Shown: positions 10,331-29,600, counted from the stretch's first letter. The stretch is DNA of 64,000 nt from Arctopsyche grandis (GCF_051622035.1 NC_135357.1:16111001-16175000); one strand, 5' to 3'. Program-made: numbers and translations. The notes: generated from the letters alone by a model not told the origin.

Positions 10331-13326
10331 ATTCAATCGAACTATGCGTATGAATCATTTAACCGATCAAAAGCCATTATACCTATGTTAAGTGAATCTG
10401 AACGAGCTTGGTTCGGCTCAGTGCAGTGGGGGTGGTGGAGGGTGGATTTTCGATGGAACGGAGTCCGGATTTAAATTACGCCATCGAGATTGATCGGATT
10501 CGCAAACAGCTTAAGGGCCCCTTTGACTGCCGAATAAAGGTACCTCGTCATAATTTATGGCGCCTCGGGGCCCCAGTTCGCGCAGACCAGACCGCTTGAC
10601 AAACGCTCGGGACCCTTTTTCATGAAAAGCGTCCTGACGCCGGAAATTGGAACTGGGCGATGCTTTAAAGCGACCAAACGAGCGTGAACCTCCAAGCTCA
10701 GGTTAGTTTCGGATCTTGAAATTATGTTAAGCGGCAAATTTATGGAGGTTCTGGCCTTATCTTGATAGCGTTGAGCGAGGTCCGTATTCAATGGAGTTGT
10801 GAGATCAATCATATGATCGAATGAAATTTTGCGATAACGATAAAATTATCATGAAAGTCGTCTACTTTTTAAATTTATTACTTTTATTGAAGTTTAAATT
10901 CTATGTCCTTAATCAATTAACATCTAGAGCTCTGACACGATTCAATCCCTTTCATTGGCAACCTCCAAGCATTCATAATTTTGGCATCTTAAAAAATGTT
11001 CATAGCCAAAATATTATACCAAATGAACAAAACTTATTTATTACGATTTCGTTATTAATTAATGCTTGATTTCTTCCAAATTATTAAGCTATATATATAT
11101 ATATGTTGGCTGAAAGCTCTCATATTTCATTGATTTTTCCTTCACTCTTGAAAAGACATCAGAAAACAGTTTTACAGTTGACTAATTTGCCATATTTAAT
11201 ATTTAAAATCAAATAGCTGTAATCTTTTAAGACATCTAATACATATAATATGAGATGAGTTTTTTAAACCTAGACTTGAATGTATTTTTATTATTTCTGA
11301 TTTTAACTAAAGCTCGCGAAAAAGATCGGTTTGTTGAAATTATTTGTCTTAAATTTTCAATAAATTTAAGCGGAGTTGTAAATAAAAATTTGATGGAAAT
11401 AGTTTTTTTTATCACATCATTCATCACTATACATATGTACATATGTACATACATAGCCCCCGACACAAAAGAACGATGTACTAATTAAGAAAAATACTAT
11501 TCGCTATGTACATAAGTTAAAAGGAAAGTTTCCAGTTGGAATTCAACTTGGATCGTAATTCAATTGGAATTTATTTATCTTCAAAGCTAAAGAAATTAAA
11601 TTGAATTATTTTAATCCCAGGAAGAATGTCACAAAACAATTCCTGATTATTTTATAAGATATGAGATATAAATAATTTTATTTAGAATCATAAAAGTTGT
11701 CAAAAAAATGCCACTTTCAAGTCTATTTAAATTTGACAGCTCCAGAATCAAATTTAATATTTTTCTGGCCCGTAAATAGATAAGGCACGTAAATAAAACA
11801 TGTAATAAAATAAAATAAAAATTTAAAAAACACTTCAACTGTCAAATAAATACATTTGTATGTATCTCACCAAGATGTATTTTATATCACTGCTTTTCTT
11901 TCCTCCTAAATAGCTTCTAAAAATGTATATTTGCTTTTGCGTAATATAAAACCAGCGTATATTAACGATTAAATATTCATATAAATAATGTAAATAATAA
12001 ATACGACCTTCACAACATAAGTAAACTTTGATTGAAATCTGTCCACCATTTCACAAAAACAACTACTAACAGCCACGCTTTAAACTATAACGGAGGATTT
12101 CAAGCTAAGAGTGCTCTGATTTACCGGTCGACGGGGGGTTAAGCGTCATCAATTCACCTCTTCTTATTTTCCGTACCTTCAGACCATTTCACCTGGCCAA
12201 ACAGCACTAAAACCAATCGCCGATAAAATAAAATAAACCGAAGGAACGCGTAAAATATACACAATATATTTCGGTTGCGGTGTCTCAAGCGCCTCGGGTG
12301 TTGTTAACCCCATCCTCGTCCCACCACTACACTGGGTAACACCGACCCCATAAACAACAATTAACCAACCCCTTAATAGGCGTCCGCCCGCAAACTTTGA
12401 CCCCTAGCCCGTCCGCGTTAATAACGCCAATAGTGCCAAAATCCGACTGTCCCCATGTTTAACCCTTTGAAGCCCGTGACTGTCGTAAAATACGGCCTAG
12501 GACAATAGATTAAACAGGTCATAGTCAACAAGCCCATTCCAAAATTGATTTATTTGACGTGCTAAATTAAAATAGTTATATGTATCTATGCAACATATTT
12601 CGTTTAGTTGGAACAGCTCTTAATATAATTGGGAAGAAAATTGTTACAGCTGAGGCAGACAGTTTTCCACGAGAGACTAATTCCTCAATAAATCAGCGTT
12701 CACTTTAACAACTGCAGTATTTTCCAATAACGGTGCATTCTAGATGCGCTGACGAATCTCCTTTAGGTATTTGCTCGCTTATTAGGTACTGTTCGATCTT
12801 ATTAAAGCACCGCAATAAGCATTCGTTATGGTTTTTGTAACCTAATACTTGTACAAATACAATGAAGCTTTTGCACGCAACTCCAAAAACAACTAAGCCG
12901 GTTATAATTCACCTCAAATGCGTGAGTTTAGTATTTATATACATATGTAACTATGAAGAGATAATCTTAGGTAGAGAACACGATCCTGCATATCAAATAA
13001 TTGTAGGATTATTTCAACGTAAATTAGCAGACTACGCTGTTGCTTTTCGACGTCTGAATATTAATGTGCAGAATTATTTAAATAAATCAAACACTTACTT
13101 ATAAATATGCGTCAAAATTAGAACACACCGAGACACAAGAGTAAAAAGCAGTTTTTTGTTATCAATAATCGTTCTCTGTTGGGATGTCTGTGTGTTTGTT
13201 CGTTACTTTAAGGTAAATTTTCTTCGAATAGGAGAGGATCAGTCTGTACACCTGGAGTGCCTTCACATGTCTTCGTGTGTGACTTACATATATCACTGTT
13301 TGTCCCGAATTGAATGGGTCATTATC
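10331..13326. other. Intronic non-coding stretch
   Basis: No gene found. Higher-GC islands at about 10390-10800 and 12080-12480 contain only short ORFs without recognisable domains; the second has G-runs (GACGGGGGGTTAAG) and C-rich segments. The rest is AT-rich. Candidate regulatory DNA only. Confidence 0.35.
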
Positions 13327-13584
13327 TGAGAAGTTATATTTGAAAGTGGCGGAAATCAAATTTTCAGTTCAAAAACACTGTTTCCGTTTGACTTTATTCA
13401 CAAATTTTTATCACTTATTTTAATTTGATATGTTCAGAATCTTGGAAAAGCTGAAAAAACACAGTACATGACATCTTTTTTTTTAATATTATTAAACGCA
13501 AAATAATATATCCAATGTTTTGCAAAATATTTCTCGAAATGAAGAAAGGTGGACTTATGCCACTTTCAATTATAACGGATTATA
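13327..13584. mobile_element. MITE family B, copy 1 (Tc1/mariner-like ends)
   Basis: The left end TGAGAAGTTATATTTGAAAG is repeated in inverted form at the right end (CACTTTCAATTATAACGG). The interior matches the copies near 18980-19217 and 54385-54634: a CACTGTTTCCGTTTGACTT block, a GGAAAAGCTGAAAAAA block and an AATGTTTTGC block. It is about 258 bp and non-coding. Confidence 0.7.
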
Positions 13585-14251
13585 TACATACATATGTATG
13601 TACATCAATTCAAAAGTAAGCAACTTGTACCATGTGACTTTTATGTCAACTTGCATATTAAAATAATTGTATGTGTAATTTTAGCTTTTAGCTATCAAAA
13701 CGTCCATAAGGTATTTCACTCAGTCTAAATATAAAGTACAACGTGCCCAAATTCAGCACGGGACGACACTAAATTGCGGAAGACAGTGTGTTTAGGACTA
13801 GCTCAAAATTTCACCAAGACCATATCGTTCGGCTCGTATTTTAAGCGAAATTGCAAACGGTGCTGCCCGCGTTATTATACGCAGAAGAGGACGTGTTCGG
13901 GTACAAAATAAACCCCACCGGTCTGATAAACTATCGGCCCCGATACCTTTTATGCAAATTTTATTGTGGATTAAAGTCGGCCCATTTCAGATTCATGGTC
14001 GGCCCCCCCTGATGCGGCACCCCGAACAATGGTTGCCTATTACACGTGTCAATCAATAGAGGGAAATATAATGCAAATTGACACGAGGAAATGGCAGGGT
14101 AACGATTTGCACGCGAGAGTGACGCGAATCGGAATATGATCGTGTTTTGAACGGGCACACTACATTTGAAATTGAAATTTATACATACATATGTATATAC
14201 AGATGAAAAATTTTACAGCTTCTGCGTTGTAAAATATGTATATGTACATAT
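13585..14251. other. Intronic non-coding stretch
   Basis: A TACATA/TATGTA cluster near 13585-13610, a short CGTGC/GCACG hairpin near 13742-13760 and a higher-GC island at about 13780-14160 without a convincing coding frame. Confidence 0.35.
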
Positions 14252-15105
14252 GTTACGGTATAAGTGTTCACTCCGTTTTGTTCATGAACATGCTAGTTTG
14301 TTTATAGACGAACTATTGTATTTTAAGTACTAACAGTCAAATAGACTCTACCAGGTGTACATGAAACTTGTAGCTGTCAAAATTTTCGAGTTGTCAAAAT
14401 CTTTGAGATATCAAAACGTCAAGTATTTAAAGCAAATCTTATGCAAACTATACATAGATACAATACAACGTTGGTATAATTAACGTTTCCATCGTTTTTT
14501 TTTTAATATTGCCAGGGTAAGCATACATATGTACATACATAGAGGATGGGATAAACAATATTTATTTATTTACAATAAAAATCCATTTAAATACAGCGAA
14601 AAATAAAATTACATAAGAATAATAACAAAATAAAATAAAATCGATCGATAAAAGTAAATATATATGTATGTCATTTTATCATATAGAAATGTAAAAATAG
14701 TAAAAAAAAACAATATACATATGAAAGAAGAAGACACTAATAACATTCAAGAAAAAACAATGTGCTGTAAGAGCTAATAAAATGTCAAGATCCGTAAGAT
14801 CAGCTACCTATGTATGTATATGGTTAAATGTATATATTGGAGAATTGAACATTGGCTGTGCATATTGTGCTCTGTATATATTGGAGAATTGAAGAAAATG
14901 CTAGTTTTCACATAAAAACTGAATTCTGGGAGAATCGGTGGATTATTGATAATTACACTTAGTACAAGGAACATGGCACGGTGATAATAAAATGCGACGA
15001 CGAAATCCAAGACTAATTGAGCCTGAAACGATTGAGAATACTCGACTTATGCCTAATATGTAGTTTGTGCATGAACAAAGATTTTTTATTAATTTGTTAA
15101 TTTGT
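14252..15105 (+). mobile_element. MITE family A-related repeat interrupted by a LINE fragment
   Basis: The left part (14252-about 14551) follows 53923 onward: TTGTTCATGAAC-like start, CATGAAACTT, TAGCTGTCAAAA, TTGAGATATCAAAA. The right part (about 15025-15105) matches AAACGATTGAGAATAC and TAGTTTGTGCAT of that copy. The intervening segment is absent there, so it is a nested insertion. The right terminus is not well defined. Confidence 0.6.
14552..15024 (-). mobile_element. 5'-truncated LINE 3' end nested in a MITE
   Basis: Read on the minus strand, the insert begins with a frame giving SLGF and, after a frameshift, INNPPILPEFSFYV. This resembles the C-terminal IHNPQVLNEFRFY of the LINE fragment at 33318. 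It ends in an A/T-rich 3' UTR with a TAAATAAATA-type tail (at the left, 14552-14580). A 19-bp piece is repeated at about 14829 and 14873. Confidence 0.5.
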
Positions 15106-15123
15106 GTCCACTATAACTGGCCA

Positions 15124-15158
15124 GATTGGTTCATAATTGATATGATTATGAACCAATC
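15124..15158. repeat. Perfect 14-bp inverted repeat, 7-base loop
   Basis: GATTGGTTCATAAT at 15124-15137 is the exact reverse complement of 15145-15158. Position and sequence (GGTTCATAA, like the GTTCATGAAC of the family A repeats) suggest a remnant MITE end. Confidence 0.8.
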
Positions 15159-15618
15159 AGTTATATAAATATAAGATTTAATTATCAAAAACATTAAATA
15201 ATAAAAAAGAACCCCTACGTTTTTGGCTTCATAACATAATATTTTCAATGATCAATTAATCTGTTTGTATCCGCAATTTTTTGCATAGATGTTCTCGGTA
15301 AATCACCGAATGTTTTGATAGCAATGTATTCCCACGGTGTACAAATTAATATATTCAACACAATAATTTGAAAATAATAAATATTGTATGTTCTACAATA
15401 TTTTACTGTATCATACAACAATATCTTGCGACTGTTGGATTCGTAACTGTCAGCATTGTATTCACTTATTGAGTTGACCGGCTGTCAAATACTATCGTAA
15501 ATCTTGATCGAGGAATGGTTTCCAATTTCAGACGAAACTTTTATTATTATATATAGTACTCACACATACATACATATGTATGTCCATATGCTATTGGGTA
15601 TATATGTATGTACATATC

Positions 15619-16120
15619 TTACATTTGAAGTGTATCTTCCAGTTGTAATATATTTCGACTAGTTGGAATATATTCCGTCTACCCCACGTTAGTTGATTCA
15701 TATGGCGAATCACATTCTAACTGGTCAAAATATATTACAACTGAAAATACAGTTCAACTATGTATAAGTTGGTACCAAGTTAGATGGAAGGGTTAGGTAT
15801 TCATGAAAACGTCACTCGACTAGTAAATTGAGTTGGAAAGTCACATTTTTGCATTGAAAAAATCACATTCTTACAGTTATCGTGATACAGTATTCGTTAC
15901 CTTAGCAAATACTGACGCATTATTGAATTCTAAATCATTCATAAAAACGTCAGAGATGTAAAAACTCAACTGTTATAATACAACTGGCGCACATTGTTGA
16001 AAGTGTATTTGAGCTTGTAGAGATATAATTCACTAGTTGAATTGTATTCGAATTTGAATAACCGAAAAAACCAGTTGGACTGAAAATACATTAACAATTG
16101 AAAATACACTTTGACTGTAA
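15619..16120. mobile_element. MITE family A, copy 1
   Basis: About 502 bp with terminal inverted repeats of roughly 28 bp: TTACATTTGAAGTGTATCTT at the left and its near reverse complement, ending ACTTTGACTGTAA, at the right. The interior is shared with 44805-45407 (ACTAGTTGGAATATATT, ACGCATTATTGAATT, ACAACTGGCGCACATTGTTG). It has no coding capacity. Target-site duplications are not obvious. Confidence 0.75.
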
Positions 16121-16915
16121 CATACAAATATACATGCATATGTACATAAATATGTATTGATCTTCATATTCCGTTGTTCGATTTTTATATCGATTAAAAT
16201 ACGGGTACAGTTTTCGAGATAAGTTATTGACCTTGGCGAAAAATTAGCCCTAAAAGGCGTATGAAATGAAAGTTGAAAGAATTTTCAAGGAAATCTTCAC
16301 TACAAAAGTTTCAAAAATGTTGTGGCGGTTAACAAGACGAGTAATATTCTCTTAATAGCGTTACACGTATATCCGCGTCGTAAAAGGGAACATTTGCCGG
16401 TATATAAGAAGAGAAAATTGCGAAATATTAGCTTAATAATGTTGTACAAGTTTTTCTAGAATTAGTTTTGTTATTGTAGACATAGCACGATACTCTTTTT
16501 TCGCCTGTAATATACCGTGTGTTATACGATAAAAATATACATATGTGTGTGTGTACCTTCATAAATGTAATAACCACAAAAAGATGTATAATTTAATAAA
16601 TAAAATTAAATAATTCGACAATTTGCATATTTTTTTGAACAAGCAAACAAACATATTTTTAAAAAAATAATATCAGAACATAATATTATACTACAAAAGA
16701 AAGTTGCAATATTCTAACGTATTCCAGAGACTTCCCGATGTTTTGCGAGACTCAAATATAAATCTAAAAAAATTGTATCTTTCTTCTAGAATAATCTTTA
16801 AAATGATCCACTTAATCTATTGTAATTTTCATTTTGAACATTTCAATCTATTGGGTAAATATTTACAAATAATCTTAATAATATTATACACATTTATATA
16901 TAATATGTATCTAAC
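16121..16915. other. Intronic non-coding stretch
   Basis: AT-rich, with a TACATA cluster near 16135-16160 and no recognisable gene. A 100-aa ORF at 16704-17006 runs into the neighbouring SINE and is not credible as a gene. Confidence 0.4.
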
Positions 16916-17073
16916 TAGCAACATAACTCAGTGGTTAGCGTATAATATTGACAAATTAGGGGTTACAGGTTCAAGCCATGATCCTGTTTTGCTGGCCAAA
17001 CCTTAGATATATGTGAATCCAGGTCGATCGTTTTCTATCCGAGTTTGTCAATTTATTTGATTTCAATGCTGAT
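16916..17073 (+). mobile_element. tRNA-derived SINE, copy with type-1 head, 3' truncated
   Basis: The head AGCAACATAACTCAGTGGTT has an A-box-like sequence, with a B-box-like GGTTCAAGCC downstream. The body TTGCTGGCCAAACCTT ... CGATCGTTTTCTATCCGAGT ... GTCAATTTATTTGATTTCA is shared with the other SINE copies. The copy stops before the GAAACGGTTCC block and the terminal stem-loop. Confidence 0.75.
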
Positions 17074-17075
17074 AC

Positions 17076-18213
17076 ATGGTACACACGCATGCATTAGACA
17101 ATTATAATATAAGATATTGTGTTTAAATTTGAAGTCATAATCAAACAGTGGCGATAATAAAAGGTAGGATAGGTTTTAGGCGATTTCTGAGGATCGTTTC
17201 GACAGTTGAATCTGATAAATTGACAAACTCTGCGTTGTCGCAAACATCCAAATGTGACTAGCAGCACCGCAGAAATTCCATTCAATCAAGATTTGAACGT
17301 CAAACTCGGACACAATCGATGAGATGCGGCGTCTCGAGATTTCAGCGTCGAAAAAAATAATAGTTTTCAAATTATGACGAGCTGAGCTGACCTTCGAAAC
17401 GGCGGTAACAGATGCTGACATGCGATAACACCCCCGCACGGGATTTTCCATGTTGAGATAAGGGTGCGTTCGCATTTATCACTCGTGTCCGCGTGCCGGG
17501 CTCGGATTAGGACCGCGGCCCGCACATCCATATACCCTGACCGCGTGCGTTCTATACAGAATGAAAACTTAAATCACTTCATTGTGACTAAACGGCGGAT
17601 CGCGTGACCGAAACGGCCAGCTTCCGGATCCCTCTTCCTCCTCCCGGCCCTTCGATTTTAGCTGAAAACTTTTCACCGAAATCGCTTTTCCAGTTGCCGG
17701 CCCGATAGGACGGACAAAATGTCGTCATTGTTCGTAATACACTGTTATATTTGTCTGTATGAATAATTACTTTCGTTAATTACCGTGTCGATGGAAACTA
17801 ATTGGTTTGCAGGTATGGAATTTAGTATTGTATTGAGTTTGCAGGGTAACGAATATTATATATGAAACCAAAACGGCGTCTGTAATTCATTTCTGATTGG
17901 CTGTCGTCAAAATTGTTTCTGATTAGCTAGATTGGTTAAATACGTTTGTGATTGGTTGGTCGTTAAATTATCTATTTTTTTTTTCGATTCAAATATAAAT
18001 TTAACAAAAAAACAAATGTAGATTTTTTTAATGGTTTGACGGTTATTCTCAATACTAGACTGTATTTCCATATCAAGCTAATTCTATTAAATCAGTGCTA
18101 AAACAGAAAAGATCGTCAAAAGTGGAACCGAGCGAAGGCGGGTTAATATATAAATTATAAATTAGTTGCATATAATGAAGACAAATAACATACAACAACA
18201 TAAATAAACAACA
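17076..18213. other. Intronic non-coding stretch with a cluster of CCAAT-like sites
   Basis: A higher-GC island occupies about 17420-17730. Between 17888 and 17962 the word GATTGG or a close variant recurs four times (TTTCTGATTGGCTGTCGT, TTCTGATTAGCTAGATTGG, GTGATTGGTTGG), an imperfect tandem spacing of about 30 bp. No gene seen. Confidence 0.45.
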
Positions 18214-18662
18214 ACCAGCAGCGTGGTCTAGTGGTGAATGTAAAATTATTTCGTACTTGATGTTACGAGTTCGATTCCCGCTAAGTCTCGTTGCTGGCCA
18301 GACCTTGATTTGTCTAGGTCGTCGTTTCTTATCAGAATTTGCCAATTTTTCTGATTTTCATTGAAACGATTCCTGTAAAATTGGAGTTTCCTTCCCAATT
18401 TTCTGTTGCGAACCTTTAGTTATTGTTATATCTTAGGTTTCGCCATATTGCTCACCATAGATGTCTCTGTGGTTGTTTATCGAATATAAAATTCGTATTG
18501 TTACATGAAAGTTATTCATCGTTATTTATCGTATTAATACGATGTTTGTAATATATGTATACTGACCATAGATGTCAGATATTTAGATTTACATGTATCT
18601 ATGTAATAATTATGTGGACCAGGAAGGCGCATTTGGGGTTTACCTGTTAAGCCTTCCTGGTA
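18214..18662 (+). mobile_element. tRNA-derived SINE, full-length (type-3 head)
   Basis: The head ACCAGCAGCGTGGTCTAGTG (A box) is followed by GAGTTCGATTCCCG (B box), then the body GCTGGCCAGACCTTG ... TTCTTATCAGAATTTGCC ... ATTGAAACGATTCC, and finally a 3' terminal stem-loop with perfect 10-bp arms, CCAGGAAGGC (18619-18628) and GCCTTCCTGG (18651-18660). It is the best complete copy in the window. Transcription by RNA polymerase III is expected from the boxes. Confidence 0.8.
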
Positions 18663-18852
18663 TATTTGTATATATGTATGTGAAAATATGTATGTAAAAT
18701 AATAAAATAAAACAAATATTGTAAATTGAAAAACGAGTGATTTTAAGTTTGTGGTTAAATCATTAAATTCTTTATTTTTAGAACGAAGTTAAATTCAGTA
18801 AAATTGTAATCAATCTTTGAACTTTTTGATAATATCTAATTATTGCATCGTT

Positions 18853-18935
18853 TACCAATTTATCTAACCGTTTCATTATTGAAACGGTTCGTCACCAAAT
18901 TGGCTACTTACCCTCTATTTTTCATCATTATTTGA
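18853..18935. mobile_element. SINE body fragment forming a fold-back
   Basis: AACCGTTTCA (18865-18874) and TGAAACGGTT (18879-18888) form a perfect 10-bp stem with loop TTAT. Each arm is the conserved GAAACGGTT block of the SINE body, followed by CACCAAATTGGCTACTTACC. Two body pieces seem to lie head to head. Confidence 0.5.
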
Positions 18936-18979
18936 ATATAATTATATAATTTTTTATATAATTATATAATATTTGAATA

Positions 18980-19217
18980 TAATTATATAATATAATTTTC
19001 AGTCCCAGAAACACTATTTCTGTTTGACTTAATTCACAAATTGTTATCACTTCTTTTAATTCGACAAGTTCAGAGTCTCGGAAAAGCTGAAAAAATTATT
19101 ACGGGCCACCAGTATTTTTAAATATTGTTAAATGCAAAACATTAAATACAATGTTTTGCGAAATATTTCTCGAAATTAAGAAAAGTGACCTTTGCCACTT
19201 TCAAATATAACGGCTCA
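18980..19217. mobile_element. MITE family B, copy 2
   Basis: The right end (CACTTTCAAATATAACGGCTCA) is intact and the interior matches the 13327 and 54385 copies. The left end is blurred by TATAATTATATAA repeats (about 18935-19000). Non-coding. Confidence 0.65.
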
Positions 19218-26535
<7,318 letters not shown>

Positions 26536-26936
26536 CTGGTTCAAATCCCACTGGTTTCTGCTGGCCAGTCCTTGGATTTGTGACTCCAGGTTGATTGTTT
26601 CCTATCAGAGTTTGTCAATTTATCTGATTTTTATTGAAACGGTTCCAACAAATTGGCAACCTTTCTCATTTTCTCGCAAATCTCGAGTTTTTAACAATCT
26701 CGAATTTCGAATTGTATAAAATGCTGCTAATTTACAAATTTGACCTGTCTCTGAGGATTTTAGTTGATATGTTTTTACTGCATTTCGCTGAATTGTTTTA
26801 AAAAATGCTTCAAATTTACAAATTTGACTATAGATATCTCTATGGATGTCAATTGACGTAAATTTACTTTGTATAGTACTTGTAACAATTTTTCTAGCCA
26901 TTGGCGCATTGGGGTTACCTGTTAGGTCTTCCTAGT
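26536..26936 (+). mobile_element. SINE, copy with degraded head
   Basis: A B-box-like GGTTCAAATCCC is followed by CTGCTGGCCAGTCCTTGGAT, GTTTCCTATCAGAGTTTGTC, ATTGAAACGGTTCC and a degenerate terminal hairpin (GGCGCATTGGGGTTACC ... GGTCTTCCTAG), then an A-rich tail with AAATAAATA. Confidence 0.75.
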
Positions 26937-29449
26937 ATAAATTAAAAATAAATAAATACATATATAAAAGGCATATTTAGTCACATACGCTGTCACACAC
27001 AGACAAGCAATGCATATGCAATGACATGATTTTATCCTATTCTACATATGTAGGCATACGGATTTTTTTTTGTTATTCTCTTTAACGCCACCATATTCAA
27101 CAGTTCGTTGTTCGAGTTCGCATTTGTGTATGTACATACATAAATAAGAAGAATCGATTTTATTTCGAAAATACACTATTTATCAAGTGCACAAAAAATG
27201 TGTGCACCAGTTCGCTAGTATATTATATACACATTAAAATTGTCAGAAATAAGCAATTCATATGATGTAAAAATAATAATGTGAATACACACACGGACAT
27301 AAACAGCCAACGAAGCTATAAAGTAGTTGTTCCAAATGACAAATAAATAAGCAAAGATAATCCAGTGCACGCACAGAATAATGTGGGAGATTACACCAAA
27401 GCGCGAACCATGCACAAACACACACTCGCTCCTTTCAAATATATACATACATATATGTATTATATAATAAAAAACAGCATACGTTTAAACGACCGCGAAA
27501 AATTATAACACTAGTGAAAATATATGGGATATTATTATATGGACTGAGGGTTCACGCTAATACACCCCTAGTGGCCGTTGGTGCGCCGAAAGACCCGTTT
27601 TGATACCCCCCCCCCCCCCCCCCCAACATTACCGTTTTAGTCCACGACGGGTTAAATCCTACAAAAAAATATGCCACTTACAGCCACCAATCCAGTTGTC
27701 TCGTGCGGTTCAAACGTTGCTGGAAATGGCGAAAGCTTAAACGTAACAACAAAAGAATGGCAAAATGTGTAGCAGCATGCGATGGCTTTTGCAAATGTCT
27801 TTTGAATTCTTTTTTTTACACGAAAAAGATTTCCTCTAAGAGGATTTGACAATAAAACTCGTTAAAATTAAAATACTGCCGAAGCGGAATCTAACAACGA
27901 GGCTAAGGATTTAGCAGATAAGTTGGGTTGCTATATTTGTTAATTGTGTAATTTATTATTAAAAAATTAAAAGATTATAAAATTCAATATTACAAAAAGT
28001 TTAGTATCGCAATTTTGTCTTAATAATAAATCCAACGAACGTGAAGGAGGATTATTGTCCGATGATCTATTTTACCGAAGGTATTAGTATCTTAAGAAGA
28101 AATAAAAAATTTTCTGTTAGTAAATTTATGTGAAGAAATCCGAAAGAAGAGCAATAATCTATTTGTTTTTTACAAGGTTTATTTAGAAGTCTTTTCTATG
28201 AACCATTTTAAGCTTTTTGAAAAGAAATACACTAGTGAAAATTTGAGCGACGTACATTTTACATTTTTATTTATTGATAAAATTTCATGAGGGGACAATT
28301 TTAATGCGCATTTATCGTAAGCATTTCATAGCATTTGTGTGAATTAGACATTTGATGATTTACTTTCACAACAGAAAAAATATTAAGCTACCTAAAATGA
28401 ATGAAATGTGCATCAAAGATATATATATATATATATATATACCAAATATATATCAAAGATATAATCGCATATAGCGGTAATTGTCAAAATTGGCCCACTC
28501 TGCATTTAATTAATATATGTATTTATACTAATTATTCGTGAGCTAAGAATTTGTGAATTCAACCATAATAACTCGCGAGTTAAGAATTTGTGAATTCATC
28601 CGCAAGTTTATTGTAGTTGAAATCATTCGAGTTTTTCAAGTTGTTTAAGTTTAACTGCGAACATTTTTATTGTTATTTAAAAGTTAAAAGAACTTTTTTT
28701 TTATTTCATACTACAAATAAAATATTGTTCAACGTAACATTTTTTAAACAGAAATATATTTATTAAGTGCACAATCTATATTATTCTAATGCTCAAATGA
28801 TTCGTTCTTAAGAACAAATTTATTTTTTTAAATACACCGTTAAATCGTACATACATAAATCTTATCTCGCATTATTTAAACTCACCGTGAAAATCATTAC
28901 GAAAACACAAATAGACTTTTAACCGATCCAATTAGATTTTATGTACTGAATATAAAATGCAATTTATTATCGTTTGCCAATTTAGAAGAAAATCATCACT
29001 CAATAACAGTTATTTTTATGCATTTTTTCTGCAAACGATCTACTTTAGAATGTGTGCTGAAATTGATAACCCTAATTTCATGCTTTGTACATATACATAC
29101 ATATATATGATTAATCAGTCCTTTTATTCCAAACGCTGCTGACTTGCAGATATGTATGTTAATTATGCAATTTTGGACGTAGCTACATACATACTACATA
29201 TCAGAATAAAAATGTTTTCAAAGCATAAGCACGCCAAGCTAATATCCACACGAGCGAATGTAGAACCTTTTACGGTGCGTTTTATCAATATTCACATCAC
29301 AGGTCGAAATTCGAACATCGGTGAAAATGTAACACTGACGCAAATCTACGGAGAGGGATTTTCTCTAAATTTTTCAGAATTGCACACGACGCGTCTCGGG
29401 GGACCACGAACCCGCTGAGAGAAGGCTTGCGTAATTTGGAGAGACTTAC
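26937..29449. other. Intronic non-coding stretch upstream of exon 3 and downstream of exon 2
   Basis: Contains a short odd segment (27540-27650) with a poly-C run, a (TA)n array at about 28420-28442 and several TACATA clusters. No coding region recognised. Confidence 0.4.
27606..27624. repeat. Poly-C run (19 C)
   Basis: An uninterrupted C homopolymer in otherwise AT-rich DNA, preceded by GTTTTGATA. Rare in this window. The exact length is unreliable in most sequencing data. Confidence 0.9.
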
Positions 29450-29600
29450 TGGATGAGCTGGCTGTGGCACTGGAACTTTGACTGATGGGTATGGGCCAGG
29501 GCGGAGTCTCCTTGGGGGCGCCGGCGCCCCTCGTACTCACGGGTACTCCTGTGCCGGCCCAACCCGTCACGTCCGGAGCCGGCGGGTACATCTTCTCGTC
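29450..29600 (-). CDS. Membrane dipeptidase gene, exon 2 (N-terminal extension)
   Basis: A 151-nt exon on the minus strand: acceptor GCGTTGGTTTCAG before 29600 and donor GTAAGT at 29449-29444. In phase 0 it reads DEKMYPPAPDVTGWAGTGVP, then a Ser/Pro-rich stretch (TPPWPIPISQSSSATASSS). It ends with one leftover base (A) that pairs with GA at the start of the 557-329 exon to make an Arg codon. Entry in phase 0 fits the end of the 43993-42743 exon. One other frame is also open across this short exon, so phase agreement at both ends is the main argument. No transmembrane segment. GC content is well above the flanking intron. Confidence 0.72.

Noticed and set aside
10408..10599. Plus-strand 63-aa ORF in a GC island
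   Set aside because: Short, no motif; the island is more plausibly non-coding.
18214..18290. Functional tRNA genes at SINE heads (also 16916, 31669-32103, 34223-34420, 48421-48643, 49161 and 63761)
   Set aside because: A and B boxes are present, but each head continues into the shared SINE body and would not fold as a complete tRNA.
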